64,000 nucleotides of DNA from NCBI GenBank assembly GCA_964619555.1, contig CAZUDV010000015.1:47838-111837 (forward strand). Direction: 5' to 3'. Positions within the stretch are counted from its first letter, which is position 1. Each line of letters begins with the position of its first letter. Shown one piece after another: positions 33,990 through 43,639 of the stretch. A model generated the notes under the pieces. The model searched no databases. It was not told the DNA's origin and saw only the letters and a list, made by a program, of their open reading frames with translations. The translations under genes and the position numbers were made by a program. Source of the DNA: JAGOPY01 sp964619555. GTDB lineage: Bacteria; Bacteroidota; Bacteroidia; Bacteroidales; JAGOPY01.

Positions 33990-36217
33990 TGGTTTTTAGG
34001 TTAATTATAGTTTTTTCATCTGCCCTGCTTCTGGCCCTCCCGTTTACCGGGAGCGGCCAGCAGGCAGCGGTCAGGGTGAAGGACTCCAAGACCGGGCAAC
34101 CGGTGCCCTTTGCCCACGTTTCTTTTGAAAGCATAGTAAACGGTGAACTTTTACAGGGAGTAACCGATGAAAAAGGCATCGTTCCAAATCAGATTAAATC
34201 CGATTCGAGGATTACCATCTCCTATATCGGTTATGAATCCCTCACGGACACGATAGAGCCCGGGACCACTGTCATCCTGTTGCTCATACCGAAAATCGAG
34301 CAGATGAATGAGGTGGTGGTGACGGCACAATATGCCCCACTGCGCGTGGACCAGTCCATCTACAAAGTTAAAGTCATCAACAGCCGACAGATCGAGCAGA
34401 AGGCGGCCAACAACCTGACCGACCTGCTGAACAGCGAACTCAATATCCGGATCTCACAGGATGGGGCCCTGGGTACCAGCATGAGCCTCCAGGGGCTGTC
34501 CGGCGAACATGTCAAGTTCCTGATCGATGGTGTCCCTGTGATCGGCCGGATGAATGGCAACATCGATATCAGCCAGTTGAATCTTTATAACGTCGATCAT
34601 ATCGAAGTCATTGAGGGCCCGATGTCGGTAATATATGGTTCCAATGCCCTGGCAGGGGTTATCAATATCATCACCCGGGAAAATAAATCCAACAAACTCA
34701 GCGCATACGGCAGGGGATACCTCGAATCAGTCGGAATTTACAATTGGGATATGGGCGCTTCTTACAAGTTGAAGAACAATGTATTCTCTTTCAGTGGCGG
34801 CCGGAATTTCTTCGATGGCTATTCTGACAGTGATTCCTTGCGTTCACAGCGTTGGAAGCCCAAAAGACAGTATTTCATGGATGGTTATTACATCTATTCG
34901 CATGATAAAATGAAGTTAAAGGCTTCATCTTCCTGGTTCGATGAAAAACTGCTCAGCAAGGGCAACCTGATGGCCCCCTATTACGAAACTGCGTTCGACA
35001 GTTATTTTTATACCAGCCGTTCTGCCAACAAACTGGAATATAACCATAAAATAGGGGCCAGCCGCTATTTGAACGCCATGGCTTCCTATTCCTATTACTC
35101 CAGGGTTAAGGACACGTATTTCAAAGATCTGACAACACTGGAAGAATTCCCGACAACCAATCCAGAGGACCATGATACGACCAAATTCCATAACATACTG
35201 GTCCGTGGCACTTTAAGCAAGAGTAATCCCGATGCCAAATTCAACTATCAGCTCGGTTTCGATCTTAATGAAGAGATCGGAATTGGCAAGAGGATAACCG
35301 ACAAACAGCAGGCGATCGGCGATTATGCGATATTCCTGAGTGTGCAGTACCAGCCCTGGAAATGGTTCAATCTACAGCCCGGCATCAGGTACATTTATAA
35401 TACCAAATACCAGGCCCCGCTGGTTTACTCCATGAACCTGAAATTTTCATGGAAGAACCATTATAATATTCGGGCTTCATACTCACGGGGATTCAGGGCG
35501 CCTTCCCTTAAGGAGCTTTACCTCTATTTTGTGGATGTCAATCATAACATCCGGGGCAATCCGGATCTGAAATCGGAGAACTCGCATAACTTCAATGCTT
35601 CTTTCCAATATTTCAGGGAAACTTTGAAATCATACATCAGCCTGGAAGCCAATATCTTCTATAACAATATCAACGATATCATCACACTGGCCCAGGAATC
35701 GGGAGACCTTTATACCTATATCAACGTGGATAAGTACATCACCCAGGGCATTCAACTGGCAGTGAATTACCGTTTATACCCATGGCTGAACCTGAGATTG
35801 GGAGGAGGCACCACGGGCAGGTATAATTCGCTTGACTTGGAAACCGGCAAATCAAAGGAGTTTTATTACAGCAATGATGCCGTGACTACGGCCAATTACA
35901 AATGGATGAAAACCGATTTGGATTTTACGCTGGATTACAAATACACCGGGAAAATGCCGCAGTTATACGTTGACGAGGAAGGAAATGCTTCAGAAGGCTA
36001 TGTTAGTGCTTATAATTCCATGGATTTCACCATGCAAAGGCCGTTCTTCAAGAATCGGCTGACAATCGGAGCCGGCGTGAAGAATATCTTCAATAACACC
36101 ACTATCCCGGCTGCCGGCGGAACCGGTGGCGTGCATACCGGAGGGTCCGGCAGTTACCCGGTAGGATGGGGAAGGACCTTTTTTGTACAGGCATCAGTCA
36201 ATTTTAACCAGTTCTGA
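33989..36217 (+). CDS. TonB-dependent outer-membrane receptor (HmuR-like)
   Basis: A 742-residue receptor. It has a signal peptide (to ~25), then a carboxypeptidase-regulatory-like domain (~28-100: VRVKDSKTGQPVPFAHVSFE ... ISYIGYESLTD), a plug domain (~105-225: LTDLLNSELNIRI, IEVIEGPMSVIYGSNALAGV) and a 22-strand barrel ending FFVQASVNFNQF with the terminal aromatic residue. No clear N-terminal TonB box is seen, as is common with this domain order. Flanking HmuY-like genes make heme or a related porphyrin the likely ligand. The ATG at 33989 overlaps the upstream stop; the next gene starts 5 bp after this one ends. Confidence 0.85.
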   Translation: MVFRLIIVFSSALLLALPFTGSGQQAAVRVKDSKTGQPVPFAHVSFESIVNGELLQGVTDEKGIVPNQIKSDSRITISYIGYESLTDTIEPGTTVILLLIPKIEQMNEVVVTAQYAPLRVDQSIYKVKVINSRQIEQKAANNLTDLLNSELNIRISQDGALGTSMSLQGLSGEHVKFLIDGVPVIGRMNGNIDISQLNLYNVDHIEVIEGPMSVIYGSNALAGVINIITRENKSNKLSAYGRGYLESVGIYNWDMGASYKLKNNVFSFSGGRNFFDGYSDSDSLRSQRWKPKRQYFMDGYYIYSHDKMKLKASSSWFDEKLLSKGNLMAPYYETAFDSYFYTSRSANKLEYNHKIGASRYLNAMASYSYYSRVKDTYFKDLTTLEEFPTTNPEDHDTTKFHNILVRGTLSKSNPDAKFNYQLGFDLNEEIGIGKRITDKQQAIGDYAIFLSVQYQPWKWFNLQPGIRYIYNTKYQAPLVYSMNLKFSWKNHYNIRASYSRGFRAPSLKELYLYFVDVNHNIRGNPDLKSENSHNFNASFQYFRETLKSYISLEANIFYNNINDIITLAQESGDLYTYINVDKYITQGIQLAVNYRLYPWLNLRLGGGTTGRYNSLDLETGKSKEFYYSNDAVTTANYKWMKTDLDFTLDYKYTGKMPQLYVDEEGNASEGYVSAYNSMDFTMQRPFFKNRLTIGAGVKNIFNNTTIPAAGGTGGVHTGGSGSYPVGWGRTFFVQASVNFNQF

Positions 36218-36222
36218 CCAAG

Positions 36223-37239
36223 ATGAGGAATATCACCGGAATAATCTTTCTTACCTTGTTAATGACTTCCTGCTTCAAGGAAGATGAGAAGATCACGCCC
36301 CATGATCCGGGTGATGTCAAAACGGTTGTTATTGAAATGACCAACAATTATAAATACCAGGTTTATTATGACCTGAGCTCGGAAATGGTAGTCGGATCTA
36401 ATGAGAAAAAAACCTGGGACCTCGGTTTTGAATGCAGTGCAGAGGGTTGGCATATCATACTAAATACGTCAAACTTCATGCAGGCGGCCAGGACCGGTCT
36501 GACCGACTTCTCTGTCGCGCTCGACACAGCCGGGTTGAGGTTTAAGTACGATGAGTCGACGGGAAATCCGGATTCAACGGCAATCGGCAACTGGCTTGAA
36601 TTCATGCCGCCCGATTCGGCTAAATCCTATTCCCATGAAGTATATGTCATCGACCGGGGTTATGATGAGGTTGGAAATCTCAGGGGAATGAAGAAGGTTG
36701 TTTTCCTGGAACTCAGTGGCGACCACTATACCTTTAAGTATGCGGACCTGGACGGGACCGGCGAACAGACTTTTTCGATCGTTAAAGATCCGGCTGTCAG
36801 CTATGTCTATTTCTCTTTTGACAGTGGCGGTCAAAGCCTGACCCTGGAGCCGCCGTCTTATGACTGGGACCTGCTTTTCACCCAGTACACCACCCTGCTT
36901 TATACGAACGAAGGTGACCCGTATCCATACCTGGTGACCGGGGTTTTAAGTAATCCAATGACAGTCGAAGTCCACCAGGATACTTTATTTGATTTTCAGA
37001 GTTTAGACCGGCAAATAGCTCAGGATCTGGATTATAATTCGCTACGGGATGAAATTGGTTACGACTGGAAAGATGTCGTCGGGGATGTAGGCAGCGGAAA
37101 TGTCAGTTATGTGATCGTCCCGGGGATCCATTACATCATCCGGGACTGGCAGGGTTTTTATTATAAACTTCGCTTCGTTAATTTTTACAGCAACACCGGC
37201 GAAAAAGGATATCCTACATTTGAGTTGCAGCGGTTGTGA
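36223..37239 (+). CDS. HmuY-family lipoprotein
   Basis: A 338-residue lipoprotein with signal MRNITGIIFLTLLMTSC (lipobox LMTSC, Cys17). The HmuY fold follows: VVIEMTNNYKYQVYYDLSSE, KKTWDLGFECSAEGWHI, then LEPPSYDWDLLFTQYTT and a C-terminal YYKLRFVNFYSN strand. Unlike the first HmuY-like protein of the operon it has no T9SS domain, so one form is lipid-anchored and the other goes through T9SS. Together with the receptor this looks like a heme capture-and-uptake module. Confidence 0.82.
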   Translation: MRNITGIIFLTLLMTSCFKEDEKITPHDPGDVKTVVIEMTNNYKYQVYYDLSSEMVVGSNEKKTWDLGFECSAEGWHIILNTSNFMQAARTGLTDFSVALDTAGLRFKYDESTGNPDSTAIGNWLEFMPPDSAKSYSHEVYVIDRGYDEVGNLRGMKKVVFLELSGDHYTFKYADLDGTGEQTFSIVKDPAVSYVYFSFDSGGQSLTLEPPSYDWDLLFTQYTTLLYTNEGDPYPYLVTGVLSNPMTVEVHQDTLFDFQSLDRQIAQDLDYNSLRDEIGYDWKDVVGDVGSGNVSYVIVPGIHYIIRDWQGFYYKLRFVNFYSNTGEKGYPTFELQRL

Positions 37240-37344
37240 AAGGCGGAATCAGGAGTTCATCGTCACATTCCTTCCTTTCATCCATAAAATCAGGCAGATA
37301 ATCGATTATGGGTACCTGGCCGTACGGGTTCTGTTATGGTATTC

Positions 37345-37352
37345 TATCTTTG
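37345..37352 (+). promoter_or_regulatory. Bacteroidota -7 promoter box (TATCTTTG)
   Basis: TATCTTTG, an exact TAnnTTTG match, 16 bp before the sensor-kinase ATG at 37369. It shows that a start codon at 37336 is unlikely and that the kinase/regulator pair has its own promoter, separate from the HmuY operon. Confidence 0.55.
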
Positions 37353-37368
37353 TCGCAATCAGTCAGGT

Positions 37369-38382
37369 ATGAAGAGGATTCACATAGTAATTATCCATTT
37401 GGTTTTCTGGGTCACTTTTGTGATCATTCCTTATTTTATGTTCAGCTTCGGACCATTCAAGTGGACACCTGAAAATTATTATTTCCTGATCCAGCACCAG
37501 TTCAACATTATTGTTTTTTACCTGGCTTATTTTTCCCTCATTCCCTTCATTCTGAAAAGAAGGTCCTTAACCCAGATGATCGGGTATAGTTTATCATTTA
37601 TAGTAATACTGACTTTGCTTCGATTTTTGGTCAGTCCTTACATTAAGGATGCCCTGGGGGCTTTCCAGAAATTTCCGGTCAGTCCCGGCAGGCAGTTGCT
37701 ATATTCTTCATTCTGGAACCTGATGTATTTATTTTACGCGGTTATTATCTACCTGAGTATTGAATGGTACAGGGAAAGGAAGAGGAGAGTAGAGCTTATA
37801 AAAGAAAAGAAGCAAAGCGAGATCGATCTTCTTAAATCCCAGGTCAACCCGCACTTCCTGATGAATACCCTGAATAACTTGTATTCACTTGTTTACCAGG
37901 GTAACAAACAGGCTGATGAGGCTATTCTCAAACTCTCAGAGCTGATGCGGTATATGCTCTACGATACCCATTCCGATCTGGTGCCACTTGAGAATGAAAT
38001 CAATTACCTTAAAAGTTTCATTGAACTCCAGCTTCTTCGCTTTTCCAATAAGGATTTTGTGAAATTTGAGATCGACGGCGAACCCGCCGGGAAGCTGATC
38101 GCCCCGATGCTATTGGTCCCGTTTGTGGAAAATGCCTTTAAACATGGCAATAAAAATCTACCCGGAATGGGAATTTCCATCAAAATGAACATCCGGGAGA
38201 ACCAATTCTTTTTCCAGGTAAATAATATCAAGTCATCCAAGTTCGTTCAGAAGGTCAATGAAAGCGGGATCGGGTTGAAAAATATCCAAAAACGGCTCGA
38301 ATTGCAGTATCCCGACAGGCATGAACTGTTTATTCTGGATGAGACCGACACATTTGAAATTCGATTAAGACTCACCCTATGA
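37369..38382 (+). CDS. LytS-type sensor histidine kinase
   Basis: A 337-residue kinase. Four membrane helices fill the first ~130 residues, followed by a coiled-coil linker (WYRERKRRVELIKEKKQSEI). The His_kinase domain has phospho-acceptor His162 in QVNPHFLMNTLNNLYSLVY, and an ATPase part includes APMLLVPFVENAFKHGNK and GIGLKNIQKRLEL. There is no large sensor domain, so it probably senses a membrane or envelope signal. Its TGA overlaps the start of the LytTR regulator (ATGA at 38379-38382). The upstream heme-uptake operon is a candidate target by proximity only. Confidence 0.85.
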   Translation: MKRIHIVIIHLVFWVTFVIIPYFMFSFGPFKWTPENYYFLIQHQFNIIVFYLAYFSLIPFILKRRSLTQMIGYSLSFIVILTLLRFLVSPYIKDALGAFQKFPVSPGRQLLYSSFWNLMYLFYAVIIYLSIEWYRERKRRVELIKEKKQSEIDLLKSQVNPHFLMNTLNNLYSLVYQGNKQADEAILKLSELMRYMLYDTHSDLVPLENEINYLKSFIELQLLRFSNKDFVKFEIDGEPAGKLIAPMLLVPFVENAFKHGNKNLPGMGISIKMNIRENQFFFQVNNIKSSKFVQKVNESGIGLKNIQKRLELQYPDRHELFILDETDTFEIRLRLTL

Positions 38383-39116
38383 GTGTTTTGAAATGCATTG
38401 CAGTAGACGATGAACCTCTTGCACTTGATATCATAAAAGATTACATAGAGAAAATACCTTTTCTGGAATTCAAAGGCTGTTTCGATAATCCCTTATATGC
38501 GATCAATTATATCCAGGGGAATCCGGTCGACCTGATCTTCCTGGATATCCATATGGAAGAACTGACCGGCATCCAATTGATCCGCACATTGAAAGTTAAG
38601 CCTCAGATCATTTTTACTACCGCATATGCTTCATTCGCACTGGAGGGTTATGAACTGGATGTGACGGATTATCTCCTGAAGCCGGTTTCTTTTGAGCGAT
38701 TTCTGATGGCTGCCAATAAAGCTTATGAGAGATATAAATTAATCCTGGGAAACAGAAATTTCCACGAGAGTGAAATGGTCATATCAAATCCCAGGAATGA
38801 TTACTTTTTTGTGAAAGCTGATTACAAACTTCAGAAAATAAACTTTAACGATGTGTTATTTGTTGAAGGTCAGGGTGATTACCTGAAAATTTATACCCCA
38901 AAGGAAAATATCATGACTCTCCAGAGTTTTAAAAAGATGGAAGATATCCTGCCTCCGGCCTTCTTTATTCGCATCCACCGCTCCTACATCGTGGCCATGG
39001 ATAAGATCGAAAATGTAGTCCGGAACCAGGTTTCAATAGCCGGCTATACCTTGCCTATTGGCAACACCTACAAGGATGAATTCTACGAGTTGTTGCAGAA
39101 AAAAGGGATTTTTTGA
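38379..39116 (+). CDS. LytTR-family response regulator
   Basis: A 245-residue regulator with an N-terminal receiver (acidic pocket near residues 9-11, phospho-acceptor Asp56 in LIFLDIHMEE, TTAYASFALEGYELDVTDYLLKP). The C-terminal LytTR DNA-binding domain includes FVEGQGDYLKIYT, FIRIHRSYIVAMDKI and LPIGNTYKDEF. It is translationally coupled to the kinase gene before it. LytTR proteins bind promoter-proximal repeats; no target site could be assigned here. Confidence 0.88.
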   Translation: MSVLKCIAVDDEPLALDIIKDYIEKIPFLEFKGCFDNPLYAINYIQGNPVDLIFLDIHMEELTGIQLIRTLKVKPQIIFTTAYASFALEGYELDVTDYLLKPVSFERFLMAANKAYERYKLILGNRNFHESEMVISNPRNDYFFVKADYKLQKINFNDVLFVEGQGDYLKIYTPKENIMTLQSFKKMEDILPPAFFIRIHRSYIVAMDKIENVVRNQVSIAGYTLPIGNTYKDEFYELLQKKGIF

Positions 39117-39167
39117 GTCCTGAATTTTGGGTTCAGCGAATAATTTTATATGGCGGCAGAGTGGCAG

Positions 39168-39920
39168 TTACCTGCTGATCCTTCCCATTTGCAGCAAAAA
39201 CAGGTCTTTTTTGCCTCTTGACATTGGCACGGTGCTGTTGTCCGTCATCTCAATGTAGCCTCCTTCGTGACGGACAAACTTCTTCACGTGTTCCATGTTG
39301 ATAAGGTGGGAGTTGTGGGGACGGAAGAAATTCATGTCGTTCAATAATTCCTGGTACTCTTTCAGGTTCCTGGAAACCAGATATTTGCGTTTTTCAGTCA
39401 GATAAAACCATGTATAGCTTCGGTCAGCTTCCAGGCGGATGATCTCGCCGGTATTCAGGTATTCGATTCCTTCCGTTGTAGGTATGGCCAGTTTGGTTGG
39501 CCTGGGGGTTTTAATATTTTCCAGCAATGTGTGATAATTCAGGTTCTGGTATTCCTGGCTGGCCCTCTTTTCTTCCACCTTTGCCACCGCTTCAATGAAC
39601 TCGCTGATATTGATAGGCTTGAGGATATAATCCACAGCGCTGAATTTAATGGCCTGGATAGCATAATGATTGAATGCCGTGATAAAGATGACATCGAACG
39701 TTTTCTCCTGGAAGCTCGACAACAGGTCGAAACCGCTGCCATGCGGCATTTGCACATCCAGGAACACCAGGTCAGGATGAGTGTCAAGGATGACCTGTAC
39801 TCCGTCGCGGGCTGAATTGGCCTTGCCGACAACCTCAAGATTGGGACAATATTCCTCAATGAGCGATTCGATAAATTTTACCGCGTCGGATTCGTCGTCA
39901 ATGATTACAGATCTAAGCAT
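39168..39920 (-). CDS. LytTR-family response regulator (second pair)
   Basis: A 250-residue regulator: receiver with phospho-acceptor Asp55 (LVFLDVQMPHGSGFDLLSSF) and LKPINISEFIEAV; LytTR domain with EADRSYTWFYLTEKRKYLVS, FFRPHNSHLINMEHVKKFV and PMSRGKKDLFLLQM. It starts 12 bp after the TPR-kinase gene on the same strand and converges on the other LytTR gene with 51 bp between the stops. Its partner is almost certainly the adjacent TPR kinase. Confidence 0.88.
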   Translation of the reverse strand: MLRSVIIDDESDAVKFIESLIEEYCPNLEVVGKANSARDGVQVILDTHPDLVFLDVQMPHGSGFDLLSSFQEKTFDVIFITAFNHYAIQAIKFSAVDYILKPINISEFIEAVAKVEEKRASQEYQNLNYHTLLENIKTPRPTKLAIPTTEGIEYLNTGEIIRLEADRSYTWFYLTEKRKYLVSRNLKEYQELLNDMNFFRPHNSHLINMEHVKKFVRHEGGYIEMTDNSTVPMSRGKKDLFLLQMGRISR

Positions 39921-39932
39921 AATTTGTACCCT

Positions 39933-41879
39933 TTAAGTTATAATGGGAATATTGACCTGCACCCGTGTTCCGGATGCCTGGTCTTTTTCATCGACCAGAT
40001 CGGTGTAAATCACTTTCATGCTGTTGCCATACAGATCGTTTACCAGTTTCAGCCTGGATTCCGTTATGGTAGTGCCCATACTCAGGCGCTGGCCATCTTT
40101 CCGCTGCTTGATCTCACTGGCTTTTGCACGGCCAATGCCATTGTCCTCGATCGTGCAAAGAATATCGTTCTGTTGCAACTGCAGGTCCACCCGGATATAT
40201 CCCTTGCCATTCTCCTTGTACATCAGACCGTGTGTGATCGCATTTTCAACGTAGGGCTGGATCAGCATGGTAGGGATTTTGTAAACCAGTGTGTCAATAT
40301 CTTCATCCACTTTTATCTCCCAGTTGAATTTTTCCTTGAATCGCAAGGATTCCAGTTCAAGGTAAAGGTGCAGGGTTTCCAGTTCTTCCTTGATGGTAAT
40401 AGCAGTATGCTGGCTGTTTTCCAGCGTTTTACGGATTAAAGAAGCGAATTTGGTCATGTAGTTGTTGGAAGCGATCTTATCGTTCTGGAAAACATAATAC
40501 TGTATGGAATTCAGCGTGTTAAAGATAAAGTGAGGATTCATCTGCTGGCGAAGGTTTTGCTGATTAAGTTCCGAGATCCGGAATTCCATATCCGAGATTC
40601 TTTTATGGGTCCGGAACCTTGAGCGTGTGATGATCAGCACAGCTACAGCGATGATCAGCGCAATCCCAGCCACCAGTCCCCATATCAGGACCCGGTTCCG
40701 CTGGTTCTGCATTGATAACAATTCAATGTCCTTGGCATTCTTTTCCGCCTCGTACTGGGCACGGGCACTGGCCATCTGCTGCTGATAGGTGACCGAAGCA
40801 AGCGAATCCTGGTACATCGCCGCCAGCTGCATGTGTTCGTAAGCTTTTTTGTAATCTCCCGTGCGTTCATACATATGACTGATGTCCTTGTAAAGCCAGG
40901 ATAGATTATACATATCCTTTACTTTCAGGGATAGCCTGATGCTCTTGTTGTAATATTCGATCGCTTCCGGATACCGCTCCCAGTCGCGGTAAATATTTCC
41001 GATATTGCCGTAAATGTTGGCCATGTAATTCGGCTGACCGTCAGGATAAAGGAGAATGTTCTTTTTGTAGATCTCCAGGGATTTTTCGAGTTGTCCCATC
41101 TCGTAATAATAAAAGGCCATGTGATTCAAGGCACCTCCCATAAGAGAAGAATCGTTGACAGATGCGGCAATGTCGTAGGATTGCTGGTTGGCGTCAATGG
41201 CTTCCTGAATCCGGCCGAGTTCCCGGAAATACAACCCGATCATCCGGTAGGCATCTGATATCCTTCGCTGCTCCTTGCCGGAATCCGCAACTGACAGGTA
41301 TTTCACCAGCGACTGGTACATGTTTTCCAGGTCGTTATAAATGTAATAACTTATGCCTATCCCGAATAAAGATTCCCCCTGTATCAGCTTGTTGTCGATC
41401 GTTTCGCCGATCTTCAGGGATTGATTGAAATAGGATAAGGAAGCAGGGACGTTCCGAAGGTTATAATGATAAAATCCCAGGGAAATATAGATCCATGCTT
41501 CATTTAACTGGTCACCCTGGTCCTTGGCTGATTCAAGGGCTATGTTGAAGGTTTGTTCGGCCATTTCATTATCCGGGATTCGCGCATAGCCGCGGCCCTG
41601 AAAGAGATAAAGCCGGGGATCGACCGGTATTCCGTTGCCGCCGGCAATATCTATTCCCTGTTGCGCGTAATTGATGCATTTCCGTGCATCAAGGTACAAA
41701 TAAGCCTTGCTGAGGTTTACCAGGATGGATATGCGTGCCGTATCCGAAGCAGACAGGGTGGTCAGCTTCGCTTCCAGGCTGTCAATCATTTTCCGGTCCC
41801 CACTCCATTGACCATTGGTTTGAAAAACCAGGAAAATGAAAATAAGAACTGTCGGTATTTTTAACATTGATCCAAACAT
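39933..41879 (-). CDS. TPR-containing LytS-type sensor histidine kinase
   Basis: A 648-residue kinase with an N-terminal signal (~6-23). About seven TPR-like units lie at ~45-360 (YISLGFYHYN, GNIGNIYRDWERYPEAIEYY) in the periplasm. Then come one membrane helix (~399-419), a short coiled coil and the His_kinase domain with His450 in QMNPHFIFNTLNSIQYYVF, plus ATPase motifs (IPTMLIQPYVENAITHGL, DNGIGRAKASEI). This architecture is common in Bacteroidota. An alternative start at 41867 would remove four residues. It forms an operon with the LytTR regulator gene. Confidence 0.87.
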   Translation of the reverse strand: MFGSMLKIPTVLIFIFLVFQTNGQWSGDRKMIDSLEAKLTTLSASDTARISILVNLSKAYLYLDARKCINYAQQGIDIAGGNGIPVDPRLYLFQGRGYARIPDNEMAEQTFNIALESAKDQGDQLNEAWIYISLGFYHYNLRNVPASLSYFNQSLKIGETIDNKLIQGESLFGIGISYYIYNDLENMYQSLVKYLSVADSGKEQRRISDAYRMIGLYFRELGRIQEAIDANQQSYDIAASVNDSSLMGGALNHMAFYYYEMGQLEKSLEIYKKNILLYPDGQPNYMANIYGNIGNIYRDWERYPEAIEYYNKSIRLSLKVKDMYNLSWLYKDISHMYERTGDYKKAYEHMQLAAMYQDSLASVTYQQQMASARAQYEAEKNAKDIELLSMQNQRNRVLIWGLVAGIALIIAVAVLIITRSRFRTHKRISDMEFRISELNQQNLRQQMNPHFIFNTLNSIQYYVFQNDKIASNNYMTKFASLIRKTLENSQHTAITIKEELETLHLYLELESLRFKEKFNWEIKVDEDIDTLVYKIPTMLIQPYVENAITHGLMYKENGKGYIRVDLQLQQNDILCTIEDNGIGRAKASEIKQRKDGQRLSMGTTITESRLKLVNDLYGNSMKVIYTDLVDEKDQASGTRVQVNIPIIT

Positions 41880-41910
41880 GTCATCAAGGAGAATGTTGAT
41901 TAAGGTGTTG

Positions 41911-41944
41911 TAAATTTACAAATAGCATCCTGACCATCAACAAA
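41911..41944 (-). promoter_or_regulatory. Possible promoter of the TPR kinase
   Basis: On the minus strand a TTTG (41941-41944) is followed after 22 bp by TAAATTTA (41911-41918), an imperfect match to TTTG...TAnnTTTG, about 32 bp before the kinase start. The last base of the -7 box is off consensus. Confidence 0.35.
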
Positions 41945-42147
41945 GGTAAGGGGAAAAAGAGCGCGAGTCCTGTTCCAGTTTTCGGATGCGGGCTCATGAA
42001 CCTTGTTTTGACGGAATGAGTTGACGGATTGAATGAAGCAGTTCCAGTTCCGGATTCCTGTCCGATCCGTACAGATAACACATTTTACCTTGCCCGCCAG
42101 GTGAACTGACATTAATTCCTATATTTACATCACTTAAAATCAAATTT

Positions 42148-43635
42148 ATGAAACTGACCATTTTCATCCCGCCCTTGCTCATTCTTATCGCCTGCACGTC
42201 ACCGCCACGGCAATTAGAAGCTGATCAATCGGGTGATCCCGCACCGGTTGTCGCGCAGGTTCAGGTGATCGACGAAGGCAATGTTCCCTTCACGGAGTAT
42301 TTTATCGATAAAACCATGCGGGTGGATTATTTCCATACCGGCACCGATAAAAGCGAATCCTTCGCACTGGACCGCATCGTATCCGACGGACCGTGGCCGG
42401 GCAGTAAAACCGTCCTGATCGACCCGCTGGAACTGGGCTTGTACCTCTTCCAGGTAGTAGACAGCGAATCGGGAACATTACTTTACTCCCGGGGCTTTGC
42501 CAGCGTTTTCGGGGAATGGCAGACTATACCTGAGGCCGGAGAGATCAATGGCACCTTCCATGAATCGATCCGATTTCCCTGGCCCCTGAAACCGGTCACC
42601 ATCGTTCTGAAGAAGCGCGATGCCCGGAATCATTTCCAGCCGTTATGGAGCACTTTCATAGATCCTGCTGCCAGGAAAGTGAATCCGGCGGATATCATTC
42701 ATGTTGAAAAGGTTAGTATCCTCTTCGAAAACGGACCTGCCGAAAATAAAGTCGATATCGTTATCCTGGGAGATGGTTATTCGGCAGGGGAGATGGAAAA
42801 ATTCCGGACGGACGCAAAACGGATGGCCGATGTCCTCCTGGCTCAGGAACCTTTCCTGAAAAGGAAGGCCGACATCAATATCCGCGCCGTGGAGACTCCC
42901 TCACCCGCTTCAGGCGTCTCCCGCCCGCATGCCGGCTTGTTCAAACGCACGGCTCTTTCCACACATTACAGCACATTCGACAGCGAACGTTATGTACTGA
43001 CCTATGACAACCGCACTGTCCGTGATGCAGCTTCGGCCGTACCCTATGATTTTATGGTCATTCTGCTCAACGAGCGTACTTACGGCGGCGGAGGGATCTA
43101 CAATCTTTATACAACCGTTTCGGTCGACAATAAATTCAGCGAATACATCATGGTGCATGAATTCGGGCATCATATAGGCGCTCTGGCGGATGAATACTAC
43201 ACTTCCTCCATCGCTTATGAACAACCGGAGATTACCGCCGAGCCCTGGGAAACTAACATCACCGCATTGTTCGACCCGGAAAATTTGAAGTGGAAGGACC
43301 TGGTGGAGGAGGGCACTCCGATTCCCACCCCCTGGAATAAAGTGCCCTTCGACCGTTACGGATATGAAATCCAGAAGGAACGCGACAGCCTGCGGAATGC
43401 GAATGTCCCTGAAGAAGTTATGGAAGCGCTGTTCATGAGGCAATTGAAGCAGGAAGATGAATTTTTTGCGAAAGAGGAATACCGGGACCAAGTCGGGGCA
43501 TTCGAAGGCGCCGGTTACCTGGCCAAAGGCCTTTACCGTTCGCAGATCGATTGTATCATGTACACACGCCATATGGTATTCTGTAAAGTCTGCCAGCGAA
43601 GCCTGGAAGACGTCATCGATACGTATGTGAACTGA
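42148..43635 (+). CDS. M64-family (IgA-peptidase-like) zinc metallopeptidase, lipoprotein
   Basis: A 495-residue protein with lipobox LLILIAC (Cys16). An N-terminal beta domain covers ~30-190. The M64 peptidase domain opens with VDIVILGDGYSAGEMEKF and has the zinc motif HEFGHHIGALADEYY (His337, Glu338, His341). The C-terminus has paired cysteines (IDCIMYTRHMVFCKVC) typical of the family. M64 enzymes include an IgA peptidase from a gut Clostridium; the substrate here is not predictable, although a surface lipoprotein peptidase fits peptide scavenging. The acyltransferase gene starts 4 bp after its stop. Confidence 0.85.
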   Translation: MKLTIFIPPLLILIACTSPPRQLEADQSGDPAPVVAQVQVIDEGNVPFTEYFIDKTMRVDYFHTGTDKSESFALDRIVSDGPWPGSKTVLIDPLELGLYLFQVVDSESGTLLYSRGFASVFGEWQTIPEAGEINGTFHESIRFPWPLKPVTIVLKKRDARNHFQPLWSTFIDPAARKVNPADIIHVEKVSILFENGPAENKVDIVILGDGYSAGEMEKFRTDAKRMADVLLAQEPFLKRKADINIRAVETPSPASGVSRPHAGLFKRTALSTHYSTFDSERYVLTYDNRTVRDAASAVPYDFMVILLNERTYGGGGIYNLYTTVSVDNKFSEYIMVHEFGHHIGALADEYYTSSIAYEQPEITAEPWETNITALFDPENLKWKDLVEEGTPIPTPWNKVPFDRYGYEIQKERDSLRNANVPEEVMEALFMRQLKQEDEFFAKEEYRDQVGAFEGAGYLAKGLYRSQIDCIMYTRHMVFCKVCQRSLEDVIDTYVN

Positions 43636-43639
43636 TCGG

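Noticed and set aside
39120..39136. Terminator between the convergent LytTR genes
   Set aside because: Only a 5-bp CTGAA/TTCAG stem with no T-run; too weak to call.
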